From Symbiodinium natans (taxonomy: Eukaryota > Sar > Dinophyceae > Suessiales > Symbiodiniaceae), in assembly GCA_905221605.1 (NCBI GenBank), contig CAJNDS010000217.1, forward strand, positions 1 to 64,000: a stretch of DNA of 64,000 bases, read 5' to 3'. This document shows, piece after piece, positions 42,881 to 53,656 of this stretch (position 1 is the stretch's first letter; each line of letters opens with the position of its first letter). A program made the translations under genes and the position numbers. Under the pieces are notes generated by a model, which was not told the origin of the DNA, made no database searches, and saw only the letters and a list, made by a program, of their open reading frames with translations.

Positions 42881-43048
42881 GACAGGTTTGCCCTTGACTG
42901 TCCTTTCGCCGCGGAGGCCTCGATCTTCCTCAGGGGCCAGTTTCAACTTCCAAATGAGGACCAAGGAGTACGCGTGCCTGAAAAAGACCTGAAAGCTGCC
43001 AACTCGGATGCGTGTTGTGGGAGCGCCGTAAATGTGTTGTGTCGTTAG
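42881..43048 (+). CDS. Possible terminal exon, unknown protein
   Basis: Opens at GAGAG|GAC and reads DRFALDCPFAAEASIFLRGQ, FQLPNEDQGVRVPEKDL to TAG. Coding character is good, and a C-strand array precedes it. Partner exons are unknown. 43,049-43,402 holds no clear gene. Confidence 0.35.
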   Translation, partial: DRFALDCPFAAEASIFLRGQFQLPNEDQGVRVPEKDLKAANSDACCGSAVNVLCR

Positions 43049-43402
43049 GAGTTCAGCCTCCAGCTCCTCAGCAAAAGCAAGCTTTCACACCGCATGCTGC
43101 ATGGCAGGAGAACTGGGGGCACAAGCCTGTGAAGGCCTTCGAGCTTAGGGAGTAGGGTTTAAGGTAGCCAGCAATTTCTGCCTGAGATTGCCTGAGTCGA
43201 GGTGGCCCTCAAACTCACCCCTTGCCTTGCTGCCACACTCTGGAGCTCACTGGAGTAAACCTTAGATGAGAGGTTCAAAGCATGTTTGCTCATGTGTCCT
43301 CTGTGCAAGTGTTGCTAAAGTTCATGCGGAAGCATCATACTGCCCATGCCCGCAACGAGTGGTTCAGGCGATGTGCGCGGGTTTTCCAAGCATAGTTCAG
43401 CA

Positions 43403-46400
43403 ATGGGAGTTCGTGGGCTGTATACGGTGGCTACTGAACACCCTCAACTATGGAGGAGGCTGCGCCAGGACGAGTGGCCTGTGCTGGTGATCGATGCTGG
43501 CTCCTTTCGCTGCTCTCCCCAACATCAGGTTCTCAAGCTTTCAGATGTCTATGGGTCGTTCTCTAATTGGGGTCCCTTGTTGGGTCCTATATTGAATGGC
43601 TGCCGCCAATCGGCAGAGCGGTACAATTTCCAGGTAGGACAGGGGGATGGCAGAGGCGTCACAGAGGCACGGAGGACAGGAGTCTGTGGGCGGTGGGGGC
43701 GGTGTGGGCAGGGCAGGGCGGGCGGGCGGTCAAGGTAGGACAGGAAGGGGTAGGGATGGTGGTGGGCGGTGGGGGCGGTGTGGGCATGCATTGGAGCCCT
43801 TTGGCAGAGGCGCGGAGGACAGGAGTCTGTGGTGTGGGGTGGGGGCGGTGTGGGCAGGGGCGGTGGGCTGGTCAAGATAGGACAGGAAGGGGTAGGGATG
43901 GTGGTGGCTGGGCATGCATTGGAGCCCTTACAACACTTCAATTTCCAGGTGGGAGAGGCGTCACAGGAGATGGCGTCACAGGGGGATGGTGGAGCGGGCT
44001 GCGGTGGTTTTGAAGGCGGTGGGGCGGGGCTGGGCAAGGGGAAGGGGCGGGGCTGGGCAATCAAGGAAGGAGAGGAAGGGGTGCAGGGGACCCGGTGGGG
44101 GCGGTGTGGAAAGGGGGCGTCGCAGGAGAACATGGAGGACAGGCGGGGGTACAGGAGCTGTTTGTGGGCGGGGCGGTGAGGCCGTGGCCTCCTGTGGGGA
44201 TGGTGGAGGGGCGGGGCAATCAAGGTAGGACAGGAAGGAGCCGTCAGAACGGGCGGAAGGGACGGGCGGAAGGGGAGGGGAGACCCTTCGGGATTTCACT
44301 GACGACGGCAGCGGGGTCGGCGGATAAAGTACAGCACCTTATTGTAGAAGGACTGCAGAGACCCTGATGTAGAGAAGTGCCGCCCGTATTCCCCTGACCA
44401 GTTCGGAGTTTGGGGTTATCAAGCATGACGATGCGTCTTCACGGGCTTCACAGAAGCAAGTCTGCAGGCCCTCTCCGGTATGTATGTGAAACAACATAAC
44501 ATAGGGGCCTGAATAGCGAGAATAGGGTCTTGGGGGGTTGGTATAATATAAGAATACAGGGACCCTAAGGGAATACTATGAGTAATTATTCCGACCCCTA
44601 TATTAGGGACCAGCAGATCTCCTAAATGTCTCTATGCCCATGACGGCAAGGTTACGAGATGTGCCGCCACTTCTTCTTCGGCTCCCGTCACGGCGGCCAT
44701 CCGAGTGTCTCAAAATTCTGCACGCGCAACCCTAAACTAGTATTCGCTTAAGAGCTTCCCCAAAAAAGTACAAAATGCAAGTCCATTTATAAGTGCAATA
44801 CAGGGATTCTTATCTTCTAGTGCTTTGGGTGGTTCTTAAGCAAACGGTAGCAAATCGCAAGCCCTCAACCCAACCGTTGCTATCCCGCAAGCGCACCCCC
44901 CTGTGAAATCCTCGGGTGGCTCAGGGTGCCTTTCGGTCTCGGGGGGCCGAGCCAATACCGGCTCCACCTCCCCAACCCCTACGAACCCCAAAAGCCCCAA
45001 ACCCTAAACACGCCAAACCCTAACCCTAAGCCTTAAACCCTAAACCTCAAACCCTAAGCCCCGAACCCTAAACCCTAAACGACTGCCGGTCAGCAAAAAA
45101 ACTAAAGGGAAGTTCTGATGGAAACGCCCCCAACCCTAAGCCCCCCCCCCGCCCATTTGGAGGCGATCTTCTCAGCCTGCAAAGAGCCCTGGAGTCGTTC
45201 TTGGAGCGGCTGTTGAGCTGGGGATGGGACGCCCAGGCTACCAAGTATTGCCTCTTAGGGGGTTTAGTTTAGGGTTTAGGGTTCTCCGGGTTTAGGGTTT
45301 AGGGTTTAGGGTTTAGGGTTTGGGGCTTAGTTTAGGGTTCAGAGTGGGTTTGGAGGCCATTTCCAGGTTACGGCGTCAAGCTGAGGCTCCTTGTTGGGAA
45401 GTTGTTCGAGGCTCCACCCAGTGTTGTTCAGGGCAGACTTTGCGGCATCTGCAATCCGGGGGAGGTGTACTGTACTGTCCGCACCCAGAGTGTAGGGGTT
45501 ATGCTAGCACGTTTAAGTTTGTTTAGGGTTTAGGGTTTAGGGTTTAGGGTTTAGGGTTTAGGGTTTAGGGTTTAGGGTTTAGGGTTTAGGGTTTAGGGTT
45601 TAGGGTTTAGGGTGATTCTTTGGGTTCATCGGTAGGATGCGTGACTTTGGGTTGATGCAGTCACCTTGTAGGGTCTAAGTCTAAGGTTTACGTTTTTTTT
45701 TTGGCTTTGTGGTGTGGGGGGTTCTGGTATTCAAAAGGACTTCATGAGGTGAAGTTCTGAGCCTAAAGCACCGAAAATCCAAGCCACCTTGATCCAAGGA
45801 GTTGGTCTTTGTCTTCGATGGCGTGCCGTCGGAATGGAAGGACCTTGGTGTAGAGGAACACGAGTTGAGACACCTTCTACATGGACCCCAAGCAGATTGT
45901 GGGAGTAAAGGGCCTTTCCGAAGTGGATTTCTTCATATTCTTTCTGGTAGTCATGCCGACTACATTCCTCAACTTTGGCCTCAGAGTTCCCCTCAGCAGG
46001 TTTCGGGCCGGGGCTTCGGACAACCCCTCCCCCCCCTCCCCCCCCCTCTCCCCCCCTCCCCCCCCTCCCCCCCTCACCCCCCCCCCCCCCCCCCCCCTCC
46101 CCTCCCCCCCTCCCCCCCCCCCCCCCCCCCCCCCTCCCCCCCCTCCCCCCCTCCCCCTCCCCCTCCCCCCCTCCCCCCCCCCCCCCCCCCAGAAATGACC
46201 TTGTAGAATGAAAAGCAACACCTGAAAACATCTCAAACCTCAGAACCCTGCCTCGATAGCAGCAGCCCCCTGACAGTCCTGTGTAGTCCCGGATTCTTGG
46301 CTGCTCTCTGGAGCAAAAATTCTTACAGTCTACCCTAAAACCCCACCCTCGTCTTTGGGGTTGTAGGGATACGGCTTGCCCCGAAAACCCGCAACTTCCT

Positions 46401-48725
46401 ATGAAGGAGGCCACGTGGCAGAAGCGCACCGAAGAGGACTACGGCAAAGCAGACCGCGATGCACGAGGGGTCGGCAGCTGGGAGGACCTGGAGGTTAAGT
46501 CTTCGGGGTTGGGATGTTCCCCCTTATATCAGCAGTCCTTAATCGGGATGTTAGTGCCCCCGATAATAAGGACTGTTGGTACAAGAGGGAAAATCCCAAG
46601 TTTGGGGGAACGTTTCGGGTCGAGCTGAGGGTTTAGGGCGTGATGATGTCATTTCTGCTTGCTCCGCAAGATCACACTGCTGTTGAGGACTGCCTGCCCC
46701 CGATGTTTTCAGGGCACGCTCTGTCCGCGTCGCTGGCTCGGCTTGGCATCACGGCGGTGCAGGCCGATGGAGATGCAGATGCAACGGTTGCCTCGGTGGC
46801 TCGAGAGCGGAACGGCATGGTGGTGTCAAGGGACTCTGACCTGATGTTGATGGAGACGCTTCTGGGTTCGTGTTGAGGAACTTTAACCAAGCTAACAAAG
46901 GAAGGCACTAGGGTATTTAGTATTTACTATACCTACCTTGTGATGGCAGCGTGACTGTATTTCCGGAACAAGAACCCAGGCTCGGGTATGTCGACATGCC
47001 ACAGTTCTTCCAGTATGGCCAGCAGGTCGAGGACGCCCTGCTGGTCCTCGAGCCGGCTGTGTTTTGGGACTACCTGGGCATCTCGGGAGATGACGTCCCG
47101 ATCTTCGCGGGCCTCTGCGGAAACGACTTCGTGCCTTTTGAGGAGATGCGCGCATGGCACAGGATGCTCAACAGCGACGGGAGCGCGAAGCAGCAACCTA
47201 CGGCGCATCAGCAAGTGGCAGCATTCATCCGGGCCTGCCGCGCCAAGGCTGAGGACTTGATGGCAACCGCCCGGAGCGTGGTTCCAGCAAAGCTTCTGGA
47301 CAACTTCCTCTATGGTGCGACGGACTCTTGAGAAACCGTGCTGGTATGTGTGTTGTCTTTCGGGTTTGTCTTGGGGGGGTTAGGGCCAACATGAGGCACT
47401 TGCGAGGGATGGACGTAGTCCATGACTTCTGACTCTTCGGGGACTGGGGGGGCACCCAGGACTTCTACTGCAAGAAGTGCCATCACGAAGAGAGCCGGCT
47501 CCTCGTGAACGGCGAGCCGCTGACAGAGGACGTGCTCTCTCTCTGGCGCGGCCATGCGATGTCCAGCACCATGATGTCTGCCCTCAGCCGAGGCTACATC
47601 GCGGCGCCTGCCATGGTAGAGGAGATGAAGCTGAAGAGCAGCTGGGTGCTCTCACGCCCTCTCCGAGCAGCTGCCATGAAGCTTCTTGCCAGGCCTGTCA
47701 CCGAGCGCGGCCGGAAAGACAGCACCACCAAGTTCGAGGAGGTGATGCTGGAAGCCCCCGCCTTGCAACCCCCTTTTCAGGAGTGGCCCTTCTGGGCAGG
47801 TTTACGAAGATAAGGGGCCCCAATCTAGTCCCCAAATGGTAGGATTCCCGTATAAGAATAACCCCCAATAAGGTACCCCCCTTTTTCAGGACTGGCCCTA
47901 TGGCCTGAAGACCAGCAGCCTGGCGGCACGGAAACATTATTTCAAGGAGGCGGTGGATTGGCCCGGCCTGGAGGACAGTGAGCTGCCAAGGCACCTGATC
48001 CTCCCAATCGCAGCGTTCCGATTCATGGTGCTCACGAATGCCGACCAGGACGCTCCGCCTCAGGGGTAGGTTTGAACATGTGTTTGTTGTGGCCCCTAAT
48101 CCCCTACATAATCGGAATAGAGCCAGACGCATTCAATTTTTGTAGGGCCCCCCCAAACCTACCCCCTGCTGACCAGGACGCTCCGCCTCTTGACATCCCT
48201 TGGCCCTACGTCGGGGTGTTGCTGATGCAGCTGACCGAGGATCCCGAAGATCGCCGGGAGCTCCTGACAGGGCTGCGCGTGAACTCTGAGAAGGCATTCT
48301 GCCCAGCCGCCTCGGCGTTCATCAACACATATCTTGGGGCCCTCTGGTCCGTGTCGCTTCTGAACGATGCGCTTGGACACCCACATGGGCAGCTGGATTT
48401 TGTGAACGCCTACGACGGCCCCTTTCTGCATACGATGCTGCGGAGCTTGCACTCCCACACGGCTGACTCGAAAGACCACAAGTACTTGAGCATGGAGAGT
48501 GACACAGTTGTACTGCGGCTGGAAGAAAGTCCCTTGCTGAGCAGCCTGCTGTCCCTCTTCAGTGAGGGAGTGGTGGAAGAGGTAGGCAAGAAGGCCCTCT
48601 CCGGCAAAGTGAGCGCGAGAAAGCTGAAGTTCACCATGCCTGCAGGTGCTGGCGTGAAGCATGGAAAACCTGAGAAGAAAACAGCCTCCAAACCTTCCAA
48701 CCCCTTCGAAGCTTTACGTTCTTAA
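43403..48725 (+). CDS. Asteroid/XPG-like PIN-domain protein
   Basis: Exons placed are 43,403-43,633, ~45,163-45,236, 45,799-45,840, 46,407-46,493, 46,637-46,869, 46,950-47,314, ~47,440-47,780, 47,890-48,048 and 48,177-48,725 (TGA). The start MGVRGLYTVATEHPQLW is the classic XPG-N/Asteroid N-terminus. Next come VLVIDAGSF, ELVFVFDGVPSEWK (metal-site Asp), ATWQKRTEED, an XPG-I-like QADGDADATVASVA, VVSRDSDLMLMET, and GISGDDVPIFAGLCGNDFVP typical of Asteroid proteins. A Zn-ribbon-like YCKKCHH and LSRPLRAAAMKLLA follow. Family members are FEN1-related, with nuclease activity often uncertain; here the first acidic residue of the XPG-I motif is Asp in a GDAD context. Donors are GT, GC, GA, GT, GT, GT, GA, GA. 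The acceptor at 46,637 is a telomere-like GTTTAG|GG. Joins at 43,633/45,163 and 47,314/47,44x are not resolved, and another small exon may lie near 44,280-44,365. Confidence 0.8.
43637..44340. repeat. G-rich minisatellite in intron 1 of the Asteroid-like gene
   Basis: Repeated blocks of GGTGGGGGCGGTGTGGGCA, GGAGGACAGGAGTCTGTGG and AGGTAGGACAGGAAGGGG. The exon end itself, AATTTCCAG|GT, is repeated at 43,939-43,950, so the repeats copied a 5' splice site. Confidence 0.8.
44341..45162. other. Intron DNA with hairpin-like and telomeric pieces
   Basis: 44,515-44,620 is an A/T-rich, GGGACC-containing stretch resembling the small MITE-like repeats. Degenerate CCCTAAA lies at 44,985-45,085. No exon is fixed here. 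Confidence 0.4.
45525..45615. repeat. Telomeric array, (TTTAGGG)n
   Basis: About 12 clean units in the intron between the exons ending 45,236 and starting 45,799. A Cys-containing open piece at 45,380-45,525 (CPHPECRGYASTF) lies before it and may be an alternative exon. Confidence 0.9.
46020..46192. repeat. Poly-C/CCCCCCT tract
   Basis: About 170 bp of C runs with single T interruptions, in the Asteroid-gene intron 45,841-46,406. Pro-rich and Gly-rich open frames here are artefacts. Confidence 0.95.
46509..46600. mobile_element. MITE-like family A, copy 3
   Basis: Left arm TTGGGATGTTCCCCCTTATA then CAGCAGTCCTTA; right arm TAAGGACTGTTGGTACAAG then GGGAAAATCCCAAG. It makes up most of the short intron 46,494-46,636. 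Confidence 0.75.
47781..47889 (+). mobile_element. Introner-like GA-AG intron bearing repeat family C
   Basis: The intron is bounded by near-identical direct repeats: CCCCCTTTTCAGGAGTGGCCCT (47,769-47,790) and CCCCCTTTTTCAGGACTGGCC (47,876-47,897). Splicing at CAG|GA in both copies restores frame exactly (PPFQ|DWPYG). The interior (47,829-47,881) is the family C repeat also seen at 14,703 and 29,309. Confidence 0.7.
48049..48176 (+). mobile_element. Introner-like GA-AG intron with inverted ends
   Basis: Exon sequence GC-GACCAGGACGCTCCGCC is present twice, at 48,040-48,061 and 48,168-48,189 (one mismatch). Between the copies, the insert begins CAGGGGTAGGTTTG and ends CAAACCTACCCCCTG, an inverted pair. 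Splicing at CAG|GAC in both copies removes 128 bp and restores a single copy in frame. Confidence 0.75.
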
Positions 48726-50038
48726 GCTCATGGTGGCGAACTTGCGAGTGTGACACGCTGATGGGCGCTGGCTGCCAGAAGTGGTGCCAGGTGCCAATTA
48801 GGTGTCGAGGCCCTTGCAGGATTCGGATTGTTCGAAGGTGGGAAAAATGCGCGAAAGTATGGCGGGCAAGGGGAGGGACCTTCGGCGTAGGATGGGAGGT
48901 TGGGGATCGGCAGCTATATCGTCAAAGATCGAAGGGAGTGGTCCGAGACGTGAAGCCTGTACGGAAGCTCCATCCACAAGACAAGGGCCCCCCCCCCAAG
49001 TAATTGCCTGAGGGAAGTTAACTCCCCTGGTACATCGAGTCATGATCGAGACCGAAGCCCTACTCCCAAAGGCCCTAGTCGCCCCCACTCTGTTTGGATC
49101 ATCGCAGTCACTCGGGGGAAGAATATGTAAAAGTTGCCCCCACTTGCGTTTACTTGGGGGAAACGACCAAGGATGTAACCTCATCATGTACAGAGAGGTA
49201 CTTAGGCCAAGCGTTCCCTCGAGATTTACATAATTTCGCAACGAATTTGCTGCTATTGGTAGCTGTAAAATCCATGCGTTCATTGGGGGAAGGGATGCCG
49301 CGGTCGACTTCATCAACTTCCTGAGTCCTCTGCGTTCATTGGGATTTCAGGTTCCTCCGACCAAAACGGTCAACTTTCGTACTCTGCTTCTACAGATGTG
49401 CATGCGGTTGAAGTTGTTACCCGATGCAGGTGCAATCGGGATATGTCCGGCATCGCTGTAGCTGTGTAAATGGCTCCAAAGAGGAAGTTCTTGACTGCCA
49501 ATCCAGTCTGATGGGCATGTGGCTTCAAATCGAACCCAAGGGTATCGTTCAACCCCATACACACGTCTAGGACAGGGTATCGTTCAACTAGACTAACATT
49601 TGCCCACAGGCCGGGAAAGAATCACTAGGCTTCCCGAAGCCCCAACCCCTAAACCGCAACCCAGCCCTAAACCCTAAAGCCTAAACCCTAAACCATGGTT
49701 TGCGAACAAAGGTTTTGTCGGATGTGGGAGGAGACACTTGGTATGTGAATCTCGGGTGTGAGAGACTCGAAGATCAAACGCTGCGTTTACATGCGTTTAC
49801 ATGGTGTTTGACATGTTTTGTCGCATGTGGAAGTTTGCAAAAACCCGCATGAAACCTGTGGGTGGGACTTGTGTTCCCTCGGGGAAAAGCTTCGTTGCAT
49901 TCCCTGGCTGAAAATTTTGGGTGGGACTTTTCGGGGTCGTGGGTGGACCTGCGTTCTCTCGGGGGAAAGTAGTCGGAGGCAAAGTGGGTGGGACTAGGGC
50001 CTCCCGCTGTACTCACTACTCCACTTTAGTAAGGCATA
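48726..50038. other. Intergenic DNA, no supported gene
   Basis: Minus-strand open frames at 48,798-49,316 and 49,370-49,564 (GLNDTLGFDLKPHAHQTGL) have some protein-like character but no family match and oppose the general gene direction. Loose ~75-bp repeats with CTCGGGGGAAA and GTGGGTGGGACT occur at 49,100-49,180 and 49,855-50,000. Confidence 0.35.
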
Positions 50039-50166
50039 CTTGGAGGTTCATGGTACTTCTTAGCCAATTATACCTACTTGTAACCATATTAGGGCACTTG
50101 GGGCTTATAATTAAGTGGGTTATAAGTGCAGTTCCTATAGGTTAATAAGTACCATGACCCTCCAAG
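50039..50166. mobile_element. MITE-like hairpin element, family B, copy 2
   Basis: Left arm CTTGGAGGTTCATGGTACTT then AGCCAATTATA; right arm TATAGGTTAATAAGTACCATG then CCCTCCAAG. It shares the centre motif CCATATTAGGGCAC with the copy at 32,403. Confidence 0.75.
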
Positions 50167-50700
50167 TAAGCCTCGATAGACCCTGCGATTCGTAGGCCGG
50201 ATGAAACGACGGCAGAAGCAGCCCACAGCTGCAGCCACAAGCGGTCAGTTTGGGAGCCCGGTGTTGTTTGGTCGGGTTCAGGGTTTAGGGTTTGGGGGCT
50301 TCGGGTTTGGGGTTTAGGGTTCCTGGGCTAGAGACTTGAATCTGACGGCACAAGGGCTCCGTAGAGTAGCGGGGCTATTTACGAACTCTTGGGGTGTCGA
50401 TGAAAGGAGTTCTTGGGGATATCTGACGCCCAGCAAGCTGCATCAAGACTGGAGTGGTGTAGGGCTGAGGGTGTTCCTGCTCCTCGGGATTGACAGGTTC
50501 GGGTTTAGGGTGTAGGGTTTAGGGTTTAGGATTTAAGGTGTAGGGTTTAGGGTTGAGGGCGTGTTGCGACTGAGGTTAAGGTCTGATGAGGGAAAGTCTT
50601 ATCCCCGTCAACAGGGTCCGATTCCCTGGGCCTAGACGCCTGGGACCTCTCGTTACGGAAGCCTCAGCTGCGAGTTCCTGATATAAAGTCGTCGTTTAGC

Positions 50701-51111
50701 ATGCAGACGCAAAGCATTGAGGAGGACCATGGGGCTCCGGGGTCCCAATCAGCATACACAGTAGGAGTAGGAATGTCGGTGCTCATCGGCAAAGTTTTGG
50801 GTCTCCCTTGGTCGCCCGGAAGAGCTAACAAACAATTGCTTTGCCTCATGCAGCATGTCGTATTCCCATGTGTGAGAGGGCTAAGCTGCCTGATCTGCAG
50901 CTGCGTGAGAAGTTCTGAGGGTCTCCGCTTGGGAGCGTCGGTGTCTGAGGTAATGTATTGCTACGGGTTCAGGAACTGGGCACGCTGGTTGCACTTCTGT
51001 CTTTTTGTCAAACTGGCTCCCGACATGGAAGACATCCCTAAGCCCTCAACCCTAACCCCGACGAACGATGAGGTTGCAGCGCTGCGCTTGATGGAGCAAG
51101 TGGACCTGTGA
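50701..51111 (+). CDS. Unknown protein, single open frame or terminal exon
   Basis: A 136-codon frame from ATG to TGA with HGAPGSQSAYTVGVGMSVLI, a Cys-rich middle (GLSCLICSCVRSS) and FRNWARWLHFCLFVKLAPD. Only part may be exon; borders are not clear. No family recognised. Confidence 0.35.
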   Translation: MQTQSIEEDHGAPGSQSAYTVGVGMSVLIGKVLGLPWSPGRANKQLLCLMQHVVFPCVRGLSCLICSCVRSSEGLRLGASVSEVMYCYGFRNWARWLHFCLFVKLAPDMEDIPKPSTLTPTNDEVAALRLMEQVDL

Positions 51112-51516
51112 ACCTTCCCTGAGCAGGGAGGACTCTTGAACTGGTGTCGGGCTACGATTTAGGGGTTTTGATTTTATGGGTTCTGGGTGGGCCGCCCGGA
51201 CTTGGCGTGTCAGTTGAAGTTGAGGTGCATGGTGACGTGCATTTGGGACTAGGGAAGTAGGGCATCGGGTCCCGAATACCCCGAACTAACCCTTTGAAGG
51301 TGCCGGGAACCTGCTTCCGGAGTTCCCTATGAAGAGCCCTTTAAGCAAAAGAATACCAAGTACAGACCAGGGGTGGGTTGTGGGGGGTGGGTTGTTGGGG
51401 GTGGGTTGTTGGGGGTGGGTGGTGGCGGGGTGGGTCGTGGGGGGGTCCGCCCCTGTGCTTTCGGATTGTGAGGCTGAGTTGTGAGGTGTGTGTGTGTGGG
51501 TGTGTGTTTTTTGCAG

Positions 51517-51629
51517 CGGCCCTGCTGTCAGTTGTCTTCGAAGGTTCTCCGACTCTGGGCACGGCCCTACTGGACAAAATGACCGCTTGCTCAGGGTTCG
51601 GAGTTTGGCTCGAGGAGGACGCTTCGTGA
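51517..51629 (+). CDS. Probable terminal exon, unknown protein
   Basis: Follows a T-rich tract and TTGCAG; reads ALLSVVFEGSPTLGTALLDK, MTACSGFGVWLEEDAS to TGA with good codon use. The intron before it holds a GGGTGGGTTGTTG minisatellite (51,370-51,450). Confidence 0.45.
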
Positions 51630-52285
51630 ATGAAGTACATTGCATCTCTCTCTCAGGCTCGTGTAGGGATCCCCTCCGGCAATCTGATTCCCGAAATTTT
51701 TCCTTGCGAAGAGCCCGTGAGTGCTCCAGTCCGTTCTCAAAACCCGCAACCCTAAACCCTAAGCCCTGAGCCCCCGAACCCCAAACCCTAAACCCGAAAC
51801 CCTAAAACCTTAGCCCCAAAACTCTATACCCCCAAGACCCTGAAGCCTACATCTTGTGGTAATCTAGGCTTCACCTTGAATGCCAGAACCCCAAGTACTA
51901 GACCCATCTAAGCCCCAAACCCTCGAACCCAAAACCTGAACTTAGATTCCGAACCCTGAACCCCAAAAGCCCCAATCTGCTTCCCAGTAAGGCCATTTTC
52001 ATGTACCTGGCTGCTGCGGGCTGAGATGGGGATGGCTTGCTTGCAGTTTTGGTTGAGGGCTTATAGGGTTCAGGGTTTAGGGTTCATGGATGGGCTGGCT
52101 TCTTCGCATCCCTTCTGGTGGGATAGTCTTGAAGGAGGCTTCGGCTACAGTTCAATGACTTGCGCCCATCTGGAGACGTGGACGTTGCCAAAGAATAGGA
52201 GTGCGCCAGGCCTACAGGTGACTTCTAGAAAAAGTCACATGAAAACCGATTCTCTTCTTCTCCGTGTCTTAAGTTTGCCACGTTT
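51630..52285. other. Degenerate telomeric repeats and weak coding pieces
   Basis: CCCTAAA-like units lie at 51,738-51,975. An open frame at 52,080-52,304 (SSHPFWWDSLEGGFGYSSM) might be an exon. Confidence 0.3.
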
Positions 52286-52570
52286 GTGGCCACTTGCGCG
52301 CTAGGGCTCGAATTTCATTCAGAACGAAAGCAGATCATGACTGTGCACGCAGAAGAAAGGAAGCTGGTGTGGGGGAAGGTGAGGACTCTGAGAGCTGCGC
52401 TACGCATGCGACAGACATTTCAACGCAGGTTTCTCCGGGAATTCTTGCAGCATCCTGACCTGAGGATGGTCGAAGCTTGCAGAAGTTGCAGCTTTCCACG
52501 GATAAGCCTGGAGCTTCCCCCTGATAAAGACACTCAGCGGCCCCCCCACGGCAGCTCTGAAAGGAGATAG
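52286..52570 (+). CDS. Possible exon(s), basic helical protein
   Basis: Reads ALGLEFHSERKQIMTVHAEE, then WGKVRTLRAALRMRQTFQRR and FLREFLQHPDLRMVEAC, with stop at 52,568. Alternating acid and basic residues suggest a helical region. The likely acceptor is GCTAG|GGCTCG near 52,305. Unknown function. Confidence 0.4.
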   Translation: MATCALGLEFHSERKQIMTVHAEERKLVWGKVRTLRAALRMRQTFQRRFLREFLQHPDLRMVEACRSCSFPRISLELPPDKDTQRPPHGSSERR

Positions 52571-52627
52571 ACGTCTGATAGAAGTTCATCATGCAGAGGT
52601 GCCATCGGTATATATGTAAGTACAGAT

Positions 52628-52716
52628 ACATGTATGTATGTATGTATGTATGTATGTATGTATGTATGTATGTATGTATGTATGTATGTATGTATGTATG
52701 TATGTATGTATGTATA
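52628..52716. repeat. Microsatellite (ATGT)n
   Basis: About 21 ATGT units followed by ATAGATACATAC variants. The Tyr/Ile/His and Cys/Val/Met frames across it are artefacts. Confidence 0.98.
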
Positions 52717-52966
52717 GATACATACAGATATATGTATGTGTATATATGTATATATAAAGACATTGCAAACCCAACATGGTCGTGTTGATTGGACAGGCAC
52801 ATCGCGGGACAGGGTCTGACCGCCCCTAGGGCACATGAAGCGCGACTGAGGTCTGGAAGCATCGGCTGTCGAAGCAGCTTGGTAGCCAGGCTGGGTTTAG
52901 GGTTTAGGGTTTAGGGTTTAGGGTTTAGGGTTGAGGGTTGAGGGTTTAGGGTTTAGGGTTTAGGGA

Positions 52967-53247
52967 TGTCGTGCCACAGCGCTCCGCCCAAAATCTTTCA
53001 GAGGCGTAGTGCATGGCTTCCTCTCCACACTCAGAACCCGAAACCTCAAATCCTAAACCCCAAACCCCCAAAAAGTCCTCCATACGGGAGCCTTCCACCT
53101 CTTAGAAGACTTAAGACCCTCAACCCTAAACCCTAAACCTGAAACCCTAGAAATTACAAAGCTCGCCGAACGCTCTGTCGCCAGGTGCTGCGGAAGGACG
53201 CCCTCTGCTCTGTGTCGGATCCCCGGGGCCGCTTTGGCCTTTTCTGA
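52967..53247 (+). CDS. Exon-like islands, unknown protein
   Basis: An ATG at 52,967, just after TTTAG|GG, reads MSCHSAPPKIFQRRSAWLPL. A second island, 53,185-53,247, follows CGCCAG and reads VLRKDALCSVSDPRGRFGLF to TGA. Whether they join is unknown. Confidence 0.35.
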
Positions 53248-53656
53248 AGCCCAGCCAAAGGCCCTGACATCTTCCCACACTGAGGGTGTAGGGTTTAGGG
53301 TTTAGGGTTTAGGGTTTAGGGTTTAGGGTTTGGCCTCAAGCCCTGGAGATTCCTAGTCATGAGGAGAGAGGAGACTTTCCGTGTGGTTGGGAGCTCTCCT
53401 TTGGCTGAGCCCCAAAAAACCCAGCCACCTCCAACCCCCCGCCCCTACACTCCAAGCACACCTCACCCCCAAACCCTAAACCCCAAACTCCCAACCCGCA
53501 AGCCTAAATCTAGAGCCCCAAAACCTAAACCCTAAACCCCAAGCCCTAAACTCTCAGCCCCAAACCCCAAACCCACCCTCAGCCCTAAACCCTAAACCCT
53601 AAACCCTCGACCCTAAACCCTAAACCCTAAACCCTACACCCCAAAACCCCCAAAAG

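Noticed and set aside
43549-44223. 224-codon minus-strand frame rich in Pro/His
   Set aside because: Translation of the G-rich intron minisatellite.
45731-46429. Gly-rich minus-strand and Pro-rich plus-strand frames
   Set aside because: Translation of a poly-C tract lying inside an intron of the Asteroid-like gene.
48798-49564. Minus-strand genes of 172 and 64 codons
   Set aside because: Some protein-like stretches, but no family, no splice context, and opposite to all supported genes.
52534-52862. Tyr/Ile/His-repeat and Cys/Val/Met-repeat frames
   Set aside because: Translation of the ATGT microsatellite.
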